From NCBI GenBank assembly GCA_903813345.2, contig CAIIXF020000010.1:32392425-32456424 (forward strand): a stretch of 64,000 bases of DNA, read 5' to 3'. The position numbers were made by a program, and so were the translations under genes. The notes below the pieces were generated by a model, which made no database searches, had not been told where the DNA came from, and saw nothing but the letters and a program-made list of their open reading frames with translations. Position 1 is the first letter of the stretch, and each line of letters begins with the position of its first letter. Source of the DNA: Owenia fusiformis. Its lineage: Eukaryota > Annelida > Polychaeta > Sabellida > Oweniidae. This document shows, in pieces, positions 12,801-25,090 of the stretch.

Positions 12801-14380
12801 TTGGCAATATGGTAAGGATGACCAAAATCCCGTTGAGTTACACTCAACAGTGGTGTTTCCAATGGGATCATAACCCTCGTCACAATAAAATTGATATTGA
12901 GCCCCATAATGAGACATCCCGTCATCACTGCCATTGAAATATACTTCAACAGCGGAGTGTAGAATTGTTGTAAAGTTAAATGAACTGTTCGCAACAATTG
13001 GTAACTGGCCGCAGTTCATGGGATGACAAGAAGGAAGTACACTCCAATTTCCAGTAGCTAGGCATGTCACAGACCCGTCACTGTCTAGTTCAAAACCTGT
13101 ATCACATTCAAATTGAATTGTTTGGAAGGCTGTTGTAAATGGATTGTTATCTGTCCTGTGTGCATTAAGTATAGTTACATTTCCACAGTCCTTAATGACA
13201 CATGTTGGTAAGGAGCTCCACGTGGAATTGGACCGGCAGACAATGGTACCGTCTTCTATGAGAGGTGTTTCGGGTGATTCAGCAGCAAGTACAGCAGGGG
13301 TCATAGCATCCTGCACAACTTCAAGATTCATGTCAAAACCAGGATCACATGTAAAAATAACTGCGCTACCATATGTTGTAGAAGGAGATTCCGGTTGGTA
13401 TGTAGAATTTGACACATTGCCAAATCCACCGCAATCTTTTAGCTGACAATATGGCATGGGAGTCCATGATGCATTGGCGTCACATCTGAATTTCATCTCA
13501 ACGTTATCTAAATTTTCGTAACCTTCATCACAAGTGAACTGGTATATAGCATTGAATAGTGTTTCATCTGCTTCTCCACTATATGGATAGGGTCCTTCAA
13601 GGTTGAGAAAACTATGCATACCATTGTCGATAACAGGAGCTGTTTGACAGTCAAGGGGGCTGCAAGCTGGAAGTTCAGACCACATTGTCGTTTCTAAGCA
13701 AACAGATTCGGGATTCCCCGTCATATTAAACCCTGTTATACAAGTGAAATTGACACTCATCCCCTCAATGTGTATTCCATTTGAGTAGTCTTCATTAGCA
13801 AATTCTACAATTGGGACAGAACAGTTGGCAATGCACTCTGGCACAACATCTGACCAATTGCCATGTTGCGTACACTGAACGGTTAACTGGGTATAACTAA
13901 AGTAATTCAAATCACATTCAAAATATACTATTTCGTTAAATGTGGTCAAATTTGACGAACCATCACTGATCTGACCATATCTAATGCTACCGTTATGAAG
14001 ATTCCCACAGTCTTTTATTTTACAGTATGGTATGCTTGTCCAATTTGCGTCTCCTTGGCAGATTATGCTATCATTCCCAATGAGTGTATAGCCAGGATTA
14101 CATGCTAAGTTCCAAGTGTTTTCATATGTTGTTGGTTGTGGCATGCTGGAATTTTCCCATAGTGAGTAGAGTTGGTCACCCAGTGTAGGATATAAACAGT
14201 CTCTGGGAATACATGATGGCATGGGTGACTCCCACACTCCATCTGTGCTGCATTCTCTAGTGGCAATACCATCTAGATCGTAGCCATAATGGCAAGCATA
14301 CGTCAGATTGCTTCCCGGAATGATTTTATGATCTGTTCTTTCTATGAATCCATTTGTTAGGTTCTCACTTGGTCCACAAC
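9834..14380 (-). CDS. Exon 44 (terminal): 19 CCP/sushi domains, stalk, transmembrane helix, tail
   Basis: 1,515 codons in one exon, acceptor AATATTTCCGCAG (phase 1), stop TGA. Nineteen CCP modules follow each other, most beginning DCG and joined by two-residue linkers such as IK. Modules 6 and 11 have ~25-residue insertions between Cys 1 and Cys 3. Module 17 has ~100 extra residues containing EWSGSGASGSG. After module 19 comes a Thr-rich stalk, then WLFVIIGVFAFIFIIDL as a single membrane helix, then about 55 cytoplasmic residues rich in Lys, Asn and Ser. I see no ITAM or ITIM. N-glycosylation sequons are very frequent. Family knowledge says CCPs form elongated rods for protein binding; the ligand here is unknown. 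Confidence 0.95.
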
Positions 14381-14605
14381 CTGCGGAAATATTAATTTTA
14401 AAACTATTTTTTTGTCAAAATTACAGTTGATATGTTTATATGCACACGCGTCAAAAGAAAAGAACAAAAGATATGACATAATAGCATTGTAAATTTAAAA
14501 GTGTTACCATAGTAGCTGACTACTTCAGCTATTGAAAAAACATATGTTACCATACTCAAATCAATTGCAATTCAGATAAGATTCAAACGTTTAAAGACTA
14601 CATAC

Positions 14606-14770
14606 TTTGAGGACAGTCCTGCAGCTTAAGCCGAACGAGATAGTAGCTGCCTTTAAACGTGTATTTATTTCTTGTGTAGTCACCATCTATCACAATGGCG
14701 CCATCTTGTGGTATCATCCCTATTCTTTTGAGTATAATGGGTGGCGATGTTCCATTAGTAATCCCTATTT
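14606..14770 (-). CDS. Exon 43: unrecognised domain, copy 2, last part
   Basis: EIGITNGTSPPIILKRIG then GAIVIDGDYTRNKYTFKGSY and YLVRLKLQDCPQ. The end pairs with VVKQKVASCP of exon 41, so exons 42-43 make one copy of that domain. Acceptor CTTTACTAG, donor GTATGT. Confidence 0.83.
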
Positions 14771-15180
14771 CTAGTAAAGAAGTGAATTATATGGCTATTA
14801 TATTACAGGTCTGTTGTTTTTTCATTATAACACCACAAAAATGATAATATGTTTCTCCAAAAGAGCAAATTTAGCTCTCTGGATACTGTTATAATAACTT
14901 GTAAAGCATAAATGTTAACTAAAGAAATGTTCGTTAATAGTGCGCTAGAAGGTGATAAGTGCCAAATACAATCCCTAAATGAAAAATGATATCTGTTAAA
15001 GACAATTATAGTAATTTGGAATTCTTGGTTGCCTTGAACACCCGTTGTTATATATCATTTCATATACCCTAAGCATTCGAATATTTCCTCATCAGTGACT
15101 GAAACATCTGAAATTAAGATGTTAACAAAAATGTGTGACTTTCGTCAAAGACAATTCATAATATGATATTATTAGTTCAC

Positions 15181-15618
15181 CTGCTTCACAATGATATCCT
15201 TGGCAACGCAGTTTTTTCTTGTCCTTGGTCAGCTGAATCAAAACTGTGGTAGGGGATGTATCAAAAAGGTACTCTCCATGTTCCAATGGTTTACCAGTGG
15301 AATTCCACATGAGCCCTGATACATTTGATTTATGCTGACTCCCGTCAGTCTGTACTGACATCTTAACGTCACTGTAAATCATAAAGTCCTCAAAGTTGAA
15401 ATCTCTTATTGAATCTAAGTCAACATTTGACAGTAAATCAACTGTGAAATTCTCCGTGCTTTCATCTTCGAAGGTCCACGACTGGTTTGCCACTCCAAAC
15501 TCCAGCCATACGTCATACGCACCGATATCATCCAATATGTGAACTATACTAACATTGTGCGATTGTACAAGATTTTGGCCAATCAGATTGTATTCTCCGT
15601 CTTGGACATAACAAAACT
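15181..15618 (-). CDS. Exon 42: unrecognised domain, copy 2, first part
   Basis: Starts FCYVQDGEYNLIGQN; contains SIVHILDDIGAYDVWLEFG, then SWTFEDESTENFTVDLL and FMIYSDVKMSVQTDG, and ends KKLRCQGYHCEA. It parallels exon 41 but is split by one extra phase-1 intron (donor GTGAAC). Confidence 0.83.
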
Positions 15619-15858
15619 CTAAAACATATGCAATATGATCGATTTAGAAAAACTGGACTTTGGTCAATTGTGATAGTTTTACACCTTCAAGAATAAGGCA
15701 TTTTATATGCCTGAGAAGCAAAAATGTACGAACTCCAACTTTGCTGAAAATGCGATATTGAAAGATGTATTCGGAAATAATTCATTCGATTCTTATTATG
15801 AAATAGATACGACGAAATGAAATACACTTTTAATCAATACCAAATATTTTGAGCTAAC

Positions 15859-16464
15859 CTTCATACGTTGGACACGAAGCTACTTTCTGTTTAACAACAT
15901 ACTTTGTTACATTCCAAGTAAACATATTTCGACTCCAATTATCGTTGAGGGCGCTCGCGCCTAGGTTTACATCAGTCGGGCTGAAGCGTCCTCCCCAAAT
16001 AAATAAGGGCGATGTTGATGACTCGTTGGCTGGTTTGTTGTTTAGACCACAAGAAGTAGAGCTATGACTAATTGTAGCACATGACACTCTCATTGTGTCA
16101 TACCCAAGCAAGGTGTTATCGTTGCCAGCATTCATCTTAATATCATAACTTGATACTGGTGAACCTAGACCTGATACAGTAATATAACTCGGGTTAAAGC
16201 TGTTATCTGCCTTCAGTCTAAAATCTAAATCAGTATCAACCTCAAGTCCATGTTTTGGTAAATCTATCAGAGTGTTCATATCATTTTGTTCGAGAAAAGT
16301 CATTTGCTCAGTATTTTCAGTGGAGTCAATGAAATTCCAACCAGAAATCTGTTGTTTCCCGAATGAAACCCAAACGTCATTATCAATTGTTTCTGCGAAG
16401 ACATGATGCACTGCTCCACTGTTTCCCTTCATATCAACGAACCCTTTGTAAGAGGTACATATAC
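15859..16464 (-). CDS. Exon 41: unrecognised ~200-residue domain, copy 1
   Basis: Starts ICTSYKGFVDMKGN; contains AVHHVFAETIDNDVWVSFG, then SGWNFIDSTENTEQM and VDTDLDFRLKADN, and ends KYVVKQKVASCPTYE. It shares a line-up with exon 42 (VH-----I--DVW--FG, then F-D-STEN). I do not recognise the family. Strong beta character, several N-glycosylation sites, and Cys at both edges. Acceptor AATTTCCAG, donor GTTAGC. Confidence 0.85.
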
Positions 16465-16849
16465 CTGGAAATTTTACGGTACAAGAAGGAAAACATACTT
16501 AGATACATATACAATGACTTAAAGCTTTGTAAAATAATGGATTACCTTTACAATTGATTCAATGAATTTAGTGATACATATTAGTATTAGACAAAAGCAT
16601 ATTAAGGGGAATAGCTTTTTAACAGCTTGAATACCGAAACGATTTCTTATCTTAAGTCTATCATAGAGTGAAGCAATGTATAACAGGCTAACAGCCCTCC
16701 CAACCACTCGGGAATCTTGATTTAAAAAATCAAATTATTTCATTCAAATGCTACATGTAGTACTCATAAAATAACATCATACAAACAAAGTCTAATCGAG
16801 TGTCAAAACAAGCCACAGGGTGACAGAATCGCACCCTTGAACAGAATAC

Positions 16850-17715
16850 ACTTTTCGGGATGGAAAATTCAAAATGGCCACCTTAATATTTACCCAGAAT
16901 GCCTAAAAACGAATCAGTTCTAAACTTTCAATAGAAACATCTCTAAAATTTTAGGATGAATCCATTAAACCTGTAAACAACCCTCAAGAGACACGTTTTA
17001 AGGTATTACTTCAAAGGGTATCAGCTTTTTTTTCTACAATTCAGATTTTCCTGAAAGAAATCCTGGTAAAAGATATACTGATGTTTTACAAAATATGTGA
17101 AAATTGGAAAGATTGACCGTTTAGTTATTTCTAAAACAATGTTTTAATTTAACTTTGCTCTCAATGGAAAATTATTTTTTATTTTTTAAAACAAGCCTTC
17201 ACAGACACGATTTTAGGACGAAAAATCCAAAATGGCCACCTTAACATTTTCCAAGAATGCCGAAAAACTAATCAGTTCTAAACTTTTATAGGTAGAAACA
17301 TCCCTGAGAATTTCAAATGAATCCCTCAAACGGTTTGGCTGGAAACCTGTAGACAAGCCTTGACAGACAATATTTTAGGACGGAAAATCCAAAATGGCGG
17401 TCTTAACATTTATCCAGAATGTCGAAAAACTAATCAGTTCTAAACTTTTATAGGTAGAAACATCCCTGAGAATTTCAAATGAATCCCTCAAACGGTTTGG
17501 CTGTTTGGCTGGAGACTGTAGACAAGCCTTGACAGACAAGAATTTAGGACGGAAAATCCAAAATGGCCGCCTTAACATTTACCCAGAATGCCAAAAAAAC
17601 TAATCATTTCTAAACTTTCATACTCAGAAACATCCATGAGAATTTCAGATTAATCCCTCAAACGGTTTGGCTGGAAACCTGTAGACCGGCAAACTGATTA
17701 CAATATAGCACCTTA
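16850..17715. repeat. Intronic tandem array, ~160-170 bp unit, about 4-5 copies
   Basis: AAAATGGC with CAGAATGCC, ATCAGTTCTAAACTTT, GAAACATCC and CTCAAACGGTTTGGCTG recurs from about 16869, 17229, 17390 and 17560. It lies in the intron between exons 40 and 41. The first copies are most diverged. Confidence 0.85.
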
Positions 17716-17748
17716 GGGTGCGATAATAAAAATATTAAGAAGGGGTAC

Positions 17749-17931
17749 CTTGTTGAGTATAACAACTTGGAACACCTATGCCTACGTCATCATCGCTATA
17801 GCAACAGCCAATTAGCAAACACTGACTGCTGTCAATGTCTGGCCATCCACATATAACTCGCAACTCTGGTGGCGTTCGGCATTTTGGTGCACCATCTTCT
17901 GCCATCTTTGTTGCATGGGTCTCTATTGCAC
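17749..17931 (-). CDS. Exon 40: trefoil (P-type) domain
   Basis: KCRTPPELRVICGWPDIDSS, then QCLLIGCCYSDDDVG and VPSCY: six Cys with the R--CG-P-I---C---GCC core and VP-C end of trefoil domains. Acceptor TTGATTGCCAG, donor GTACCC, phase 1-1. Confidence 0.93.
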
Positions 17932-18059
17932 CTGGCAATCAAAATAAATTTAATATTTATGTATTTGTCATATTATTTATTAATTCAAATAAACTGACAA
18001 ATTTCTTTTGAATATTTCTATAATAACAGTAAATACAAAATATTTACTAGTGCGCTATG

Positions 18060-18487
18060 CTGTGGTATGTTATGTTTGTTACGTTACGTTACGTTACGTT
18101 ACGTTACGTAATGTTATGATATGTTATGTAATGTTATGTTTGCCATTTTATGTTATGTTATATTATGTTATGTTATGTAATGTTATGTTTTTTATGTTAT
18201 GTTATGTTATTTCATGCTATGTTTGTTATGCTATGTTATGTTGTGTTATGTTCGTTATGTTATGTTATGCTTTGCTATGTTATGTTATATTATGTTATGT
18301 TTGTTATGTTTGTCATGTTATGTTATGTTATGCTATGTTATATTATGTTATGTGATATTTTGTTGTGGTACATTATGTTATGTTTGTCATGTTATGCTTT
18401 GTTATGTTGTGTTATATTATGTTTGTTATGTAAGGTTATGCTTTGGTATGTTATGTTATGTTATGTTTTTACTACTTTATGTTATTT
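18060..18487 (+). repeat. (TTATG)n low-complexity array, left part
   Basis: Imperfect pentamer TTATG/TTATGC/TTTG variants. A 5-base period keeps several frames open, giving spurious MLCYVM-type ORFs. The array is interrupted by the transposon at 18490. Confidence 0.9.
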
Positions 18488-18489
18488 TA

Positions 18490-19611
18490 CAGGGTGGGCC
18501 AAAAAAACCAATACCCAACTTCAAATCAGGATAAAAATAGTTACATTCAATATGGTACAATGACTTACATATCATTTTAAAGGTTATACAATTTCAAACA
18601 ATTTGGTATATAACACTATGTCATGAAATCAATAGTAAAGTTTTATTATACTTATTTGGGAGGCCGGGTTGCTATTTAAGGTCTCCAGATTTAAGGGAGA
18701 AAATAGTAAATCTGTGGAATTATGTTAATTTTTTATTTATAGAATATCATTCTTTCGTTAGGTGAATACATGCTTGGATATTGATATTTGCATCATTGTG
18801 TGACTAAATTTATTGTTTATTAATTTCAGTGTTGTTTATAACATTTTACACGTTATTCATTTAAACAATTTTAACAATTGCTCAATATACCCCAACCCCC
18901 TCCCCTCTGCATCAACAATATAAGCTTCAAGCGATAGCGCAATCTATCAATAGCCTTATTGAGAGATTTTTGTTACAATTCATTTCAGCACTTTAGGATC
19001 ATGTTTCAGCTCATCAATGCTGTTTATTGGATGCTTGTGATTGTACCATTTCCTCGAGATGGCTCCATGTATGGTAATCAAACACATTAGCATCGGGGCT
19101 GTTGGGTGGCCAAGCATCGAGATCAATCAAATTGACACCTTGTTTGCAAAGAAATGCCAATGTCTCCTTTGATCTATGGTACGAGGCAATGTCTTGTTGG
19201 AAAATGAAATCTCTATTTCACATATACGTTTAATGTCTTTTAACAGACCCCCTTTGAGTAGTTATTGATATTAAACAACACTTAAATTCATAAACAATAA
19301 GTTTAGTCACACAATATACAAATATACAAGCATGAATTCACCTATCAAAATGATATTCTATAAATAAGAAATTAACATTATTCCGCAGATTTACTTTTTT
19401 CTCCCTTAAATCTGGATGCCTTAAATACAGACCCGGCCTCCCAAATAAGCATAATAAAACTTTAATATTGATTTCATGACATAGTGTTACATACAAAATT
19501 GTTCGAAAATGAATGACCTTTAAAATGATATATAAATCAATGTATCATATTGAACATAGCTATTTTCTTTCTGATTTAAAGTTGGGTATTGGTTTTTTTT
19601 GGCCCACCCTG
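18490..19611 (-). mobile_element. Tc1/mariner-type element with ~370 bp inverted repeats
   Basis: Ends CAGGGTGGGCCAAAAAAACC and its complement, flanked by TA on both sides. Inverted repeats run ~370 bp inward. The centre, on the minus strand, reads FQQDIASYHRSKETLAFL then WPPNSPDANVFDYHTW, the catalytic-domain end of a Tc1/mariner transposase. The rest of the transposase is missing, so it is non-autonomous. Confidence 0.88.
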
Positions 19612-20430
19612 TATATTATGTTATATTGTGTTATGTTATGTTTTGTTTGTTATGTAATCTTATTTTATGTTTCTATGTTGTGTTATGTTAGGTTATGTTA
19701 TGTTATATTATGTTATATTTTGTTATATTTTGTTATGTTATATAATGTTCTGTTGTGTTATGTTAGGTTATGTTATGTTAGGTTATGTTATGTTTGTTAA
19801 GTTATGTTATATTATGTTATATTTTGTTATGTTATATTATGTTATATTGTGTTGTATCATGTTATATTATGTTATGTTAAGCTTTGTTATGTTGTGTTAT
19901 ATTATGTTTGTTATGTTATGTTATGCTTTGGTATGTAATGTTATCTTATGTTATGTTATGCTTTGTTATGTTATGTTATGTTTGTTATGATATGTTATAT
20001 TTTGTTATGTTATATTATGTTATATTTGTTATGTTTGTCATGTTATGTTATGTTATGCTTTGTTGTGTTGTGTTATGTTATATTATGTTATTCATGCTTT
20101 TTATATTATGTTATGCTTTGTTATGTTATGTTTGTTTTGTTATGTTATATTTTGTTATGTTATGTTATATTATGTTATGTTTGTTATGTTTGTCATGTTA
20201 TGTTATGTTATGCTATGTTATATTATGTTATGTGATATTTTGTTGTGGTACATTATGTTATGTTTGTCATGTTATGCTTTGTTATGTTGTGTTATATTAT
20301 GTTTGTTATGTAAGGTTATGCTTTGGTATGTTATGTTATGTTATATAATGTTATGTTATGTTATGCTTTGTTATGTTATGTTATGTTTGTCATGCTATGT
20401 TATGTTATGTTTGTTATGTTATGTTATGTC
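19612..20430 (+). repeat. (TTATG)n low-complexity array, right part
   Basis: Continuation of the array split by the transposon. Bases 20161-20344 are identical to 18281-18464 in the left part. Confidence 0.9.
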
Positions 20431-20652
20431 AATTCTTTTAAATAATCTACCATTAATTCCATTGTATTGCTATTTACATGTTAGTGGGGTTTAATGTTGT
20501 AATGTTTTAATGTTTTAATGTTGTGATGTTGATATGTTTTGAATTAATCATAATAATTATCTGAAATATCGTGTTGAATAGACAATTTGAATTTGGCCAG
20601 AGCTCTGAGCAAAACTTCTCGAGTATTGGCACTGACTGATTGTTTCTGATAC

Positions 20653-20729
20653 CTGTTTCTTGGCATATGAAGGGGAAGGTGCTAACAGAATCCTGACGAG
20701 ACATCTGCCTTGTTTTAGCACGTTCAAAC
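20653..20729 (-). CDS. Exon 39: C-type lectin domain 2, end
   Basis: A 77-base exon reading FERAKTRQMSRQDSVSTFPF then ICQET, ending on the CTLD I-C-Q. The acceptor TTGTATTTAG (phase 2) and donor GTATCA (phase 1) fit both neighbours exactly. The usual Cys before the last loop is missing. Confidence 0.83.
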
Positions 20730-21242
20730 CTAAATACAAAGTTGTTTTTTTCATCAAGAGATTTTATTGCCATTTATCATTAAAAGTACATATCATACAT
20801 GAGGGACCCAATCGCCAGTGGCATTATAGGTGTCCCTCAATGTAGTAATTACAAAGATAAAAGATATAAACTTAAAAAATATGTTTCCCAGGATGTACGT
20901 ATACGTGCATCAAGGCAATAGCACCAAAGCAGAAGTGTATTTTTAATGGTTTTATTGTCATTAGACGATATGGACAGTGACATTGAAGTAATACTTTTAT
21001 TTGACACAGTGCCATCTGACATTTGCCCAACATACACTGACAATTAGACGACATGATTTAATCACAAAGCAGTCAGTTAAATACATGTTGAAGACAAAAT
21101 ATTGCAAATAATACTACATTTAGTGTCAATCCAAGAAACGCTGGGCTCAAATGGTACGGAATGGTCAAAACCCGGTCTCATAATCGATTAATCAATTAAA
21201 TCAAACAAATCAATTAAATCAAACAAATTATTGAATACTTAC

Positions 21243-21330
21243 ACATAGCTACCACCACTATTTGAACTGTCAATATGAGCAAATTGGAATGCAGCTTCGG
21301 GAGAAGTCTGGTCACTCGACCACAATGGGC
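21243..21330 (-). CDS. Exon 38: C-type lectin domain 2, loop
   Basis: PLWSSDQTSPEAAFQFAHID then SSNSGGSYV. The W-S start follows WIGL--- correctly. No EPN/QPD sugar motif. The exon is 88 bases, phase 1 in and phase 2 out at GTAAGT. Confidence 0.84.
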
Positions 21331-21499
21331 CTATACAAAATACAACATAATTATAAAATACTGATTTTCTTGCATTTAAACGTTCAAAAATAGTTACAGT
21401 TGATTTTTATATAAAAAATAATACTTAATGTCTACAAATGTATTTTATAATTGAATATACCCCCTGGGTTGTTTTTTTAAATATTTATCAATATCCTAC

Positions 21500-21727
21500 C
21501 AGAGGATGCCTCAGAATAGTCTAGGCCAATCCAATATTTGTTGGCTGGACCCAAAAGGGGCATGATTTCGATAAGCAATTCTTCATCGCCAATTTCAGCC
21601 AATCTGCCACCCATTTTCTCACATTTGAATGCAGCGTCTGTTTTCATTGTAGATTCATGAGAAATGTAAACACAGTTGGTATGGTTACCAAGATACGTCC
21701 AACTTGGTGAGTCACACGGTGATGTTA
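21500..21727 (-). CDS. Exon 37: C-type lectin domain 2, start and core
   Basis: CDSPSWTYLGNHTNCVYISH then AFKCEKMGGRLAEIGDEELL and KYWIGLDYSEASSG: CTLD with C--MGGRLAEI and WIGL. Unlike CTLD 1, this part is one exon. Donor GTAGGA, phase 1. Confidence 0.9.
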
Positions 21728-22003
21728 CTGAAATGAAATGAAACACAAAAAGAGTCTAGCCCTTTAAAGTAGAACGGATCATTATTCAATCTAAGCTGAG
21801 ATTTATTTTTATCCAAAATCAAAACTCTATGTATTTTTTTTATATATTAACTAAGTTGATCTTATTATATATGAAAATATTTATATGATGAAATAAATTG
21901 TTAATCTATAAAAAATTGAATTACCCGGATATACATTGACTGTCTCTAGCTATTTTTTCTCAACGGTAATTTTTATATAACTAAAGTGATCTCGCTGAAT
22001 TAC

Positions 22004-22231
22004 CTGGGCATGTCTTGACATTAACAATGTGTCCATCAGCTTCGATGGATTCTTCAATAGCAATACTATACAGTAAATAACATGTGTTTCCAGACTCGAT
22101 GAATTGGGTGCCAACACATTCAGTATTATCCAGGCACGCATTATTGCATTCATCATAATCACTGGTGGTCATAGTAAGGTATGAAAGTGTATTCAGCACA
22201 ATCCCTGTATGTTTTTCTAGGTAACATTCAT
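22004..22231 (-). CDS. Exon 36: PAN/apple-like domain 2
   Basis: NECYLEKHTGIVLNTLSYL then DECNNACLDNTECVGTQFIE and TCYLLYS, VKTC: six Cys in PAN order. Acceptor TTTTACTCAG, donor GTAATT, phase 1-1. Confidence 0.8.
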
Positions 22232-22570
22232 CTGAGTAAAAGATAAAATAAATAATCTTTTAAAGTCACATTTATATGATAAATAAGAAACGAATTTATT
22301 AATATAATATTTGTATAATATAATTATTGTATAATAATATTTACAATACTTCATCTTGTATTTCTTGTTAATTTATTAACCATAACTAATGTTCAAACTA
22401 GCTGTATGATAGCAATATAGTTCAAACTATTAGTACAATGAACACAAATAATTTGTCACGGTGTTTCTATAGTAAACTTAGTGAAGCAAGCATTTAATTT
22501 GCTTAATAATTGAAATAGTGAATCGGCGATGTGTTTTCATATTGACTGTTCTCATGTGTTGTAAATTAAA

Positions 22571-22779
22571 AGACTAGTCTCGGTTTGGAGAACGAAGTTC
22601 ATCAGTCTACTGCACGTTATGCTTGCTTTGAACAATTTTGATATTTTTACATCTCGTATTGTAGATTAAAATGGCCTCTTTTGAATATCCCACTCGATTT
22701 GAGTGTTATTTCTTTCTCATAAAGAATTATAAGCGCAGTAGACTAATGAACTTCGTTCTCCAAACCGAGACTTGTCTTT
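22571..22779. mobile_element. Fold-back MITE, ~210 bp
   Basis: AGACTAGTCTCGGTTTGGAG with AACGAAGTTCATCAGTCTAC at the left, and its near-exact complement at the right (AGTAGACTAATGAACTTCG then CTCCAAACCGAGACTTGTCT). Part of the left arm recurs at about 22790-22870. It sits in the intron between exons 35 and 36. Confidence 0.8.
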
Positions 22780-23340
22780 TATTGAATCGATCTACTGCAC
22801 GTTTCGCCTGCTTCGGACAATTTTGATAGTTTTACATATTGTAGATTCAAATGTCCTCTATTGAATATTCAAAACTTAATCTTGGTTATATTAGCCAAGT
22901 AGGCTGTTCTCTTAACCGAAACTTGTCTTTTCCGAACTTTTCTAATTAAGAAATACTGACACGCTTTGATATGGCATCGAGTGAAAACGTACGGTTGCCC
23001 AACTTATGCAAGAGAGTGTACTATATAATATGGTTATTAGCAAGAATGCTACCTAGTTACGCTTATATACGACACCCATCCAGGATTGTACCTTTTTGTA
23101 TAATATAAAAAAATAAAATGACCAACAATTTACATATAACAAACGCATCTTCGTGTAATTGGCTGCAATGAGCGTGCGTGAGAAAGGCTAACAAAATGGA
23201 AACAGAAACTATAAATATGTTGAATGAGTGTCGAATTGGCAAATATTGTAATGTTGTCACATTGACAACAGCCACGGTAAATCTTTTGCATTTAATGTAA
23301 TATGCTGGAAAGAATAGATATATAAAAAATGCAAACTTAC

Positions 23341-23539
23341 TTGGGCTACAAATGACATTTGCGTACTGTACACATGTTGTAACAGGTTCAAAGTTACATT
23401 CTCCCAACATATCCTCGTTTCCCTGGCAGGAGAAGTGGTCAAACTTGTATGGCGACTGCTGTGGGTGGAAAAGGCCATATGAGGGGTTCACATATGGAAA
23501 ATAGTGTCCACCCCTCAGACCCATCTCGTTGCATATAAG
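23341..23539 (-). CDS. Exon 35: SRCR domain 2, second half
   Basis: LICNEMGLRGGHYFPYVNPS then FDHFSCQGNEDMLGECNF and YANVICSP complete the domain (C-E-G, F-C-G-E--L-EC, V-C). Acceptor TTTTAAAG, donor GTAAGT. Confidence 0.9.
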
Positions 23540-23729
23540 CTTTAAAATTACAGAATGATAATTAAAGTTATTATTTAAAAAAAACTTTTTATTGATTATA
23601 TAGAGTTCAAACGAATTTATGATTTATGCTTATCAATTTCAGAGTTGGTCTGTAGTCATAACACATTGTACTTTAAATAAAATAATTATAAATAAAAAAT
23701 TAGGTATTCGCAATTAATATTAAATTTAC

Positions 23730-23905
23730 TTCTGCATGTGTGTTGTTCAAGTAACCATCGCACACAGGGGACCAGGTATCTAAATTATCTTGGAATAACT
23801 GCTTGTTTTCACCATTTAGGTCATACTCAGGGCGTCCTTTTAACATCACCAACCCCCACCAGGGGAAACCCCTGCCCCCTTTGAGGGTCACCTCATAAGG
23901 TATTA
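23730..23905 (-). CDS. Exon 34: SRCR domain 2, first half
   Basis: VTLKGGRGFPWWGLVMLKGR, then LDTWSPVCDGYLNNTHAE: SRCR start with W-PVCD and A-E before the splice. Phase 1 in, phase 0 out at GTAAAT. The phase-0 cut falls at a different place from that in SRCR 1. Confidence 0.88.
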
Positions 23906-25090
23906 CTAAAAACAGAACAGAACAACCATTTATTGAGAATACCTATACGAAAAAGTACATGTCAAGACTAAAAGTATCAACTTTTGTTAAAAGACACATA
24001 TACAGGGTCAGTCCGCATGTCTTTGACAGTAATTCACAAAGATATATAGACAGTATTCGTCCAGTGACTTATAGGGAGGCAAGGGACAATGGTACCATCC
24101 TTATCATTACAAAGTGACCAGATCACTGGACTGGGTCCAAAAATGCTTATGATTTACCCAATACCAGCATACTTTGATACATTGTTTCTTTTCTTCAGGG
24201 ACATCCCAACGAAGATTGATTTATTAAGAGTTATAAAGAGCCCCCCCCCCCACATTCCAAGCTTTGATGTAACGTACAAACCAATAATAAAAACTCCCCT
24301 TTCAATCGTACAGGACTCATTGATTTAATCAAAAATGACAAAACAATGGGACACTTAATTCAAACTGAAGTAATGAGTGTTACGCGGTATATGGCATACA
24401 TTTATGGTTGCGCGGTATTTGTGATACAAGTGAATACGGCTTACTCACCTGCGGTATCTGACATATTCCGCAAGTGAGTATAATATGTTCCGTATTTAAA
24501 TATGATATAGTGATTACCTGATATTCACCTGCGTAATATGACATATTCACTCAGAGAATATGACATACGCGTTGCGGAATATGACATTTGTCGCGCGTTG
24601 AACGCCATACAAAATTGCCTCGATTTGATTGGTTTAGAGAATCAACACTAAATGTAAAACTATAACGGATTACCATTGTTTTTATCGCATCGAGCACTTA
24701 ACTATGAATCCTGGAGTGATTAAGTTTATTACGTGTGGTTGGTAAATTATACTTCTGAAAGTATCAGTAACGCATTAACCACTATCAAATACTCGTGTTT
24801 TCAGGTTTTTATCTGATCTTTGTAAACTGTTGAATCTGTTGCAAAAGTATACCATAAGCTTCACGAACGTGGGTTCGTTTATTTATGTGTAATGGAGTGA
24901 ATACAATGGTTATTCCGTCAGCCTTCGGTTGATTTCGCGAATGATTCCCAAGCAACACTTTGCTACCTGGTTGAGCAGACTGTATATATGACGTCATAAG
25001 CAGTCCAAGCAAAAGAGAATTATTCATTTAATTTTGAATAGTAAAATCTTTCAAATTTTTCCTTGTTTTTTTCTTTTATTGGTTATGTAC
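23906..25090. other. Intron 33, no clear element
   Basis: Holds a poly-C tract near 24241 and, around 24370-24600, several copies of GCGGTAT or GACATATTC-like words without a clean period. Confidence 0.5.

Noticed and set aside
10162-13446. Plus-strand and alternative-frame ORFs of 60-119 codons inside exon 44
   Set aside because: They are shadows of the long CCP-coding frame.
18008-20494. Overlapping hydrophobic ORFs rich in MLCYVM
   Set aside because: A 5-base repeat without stops stays open in several frames; no start context or homology.
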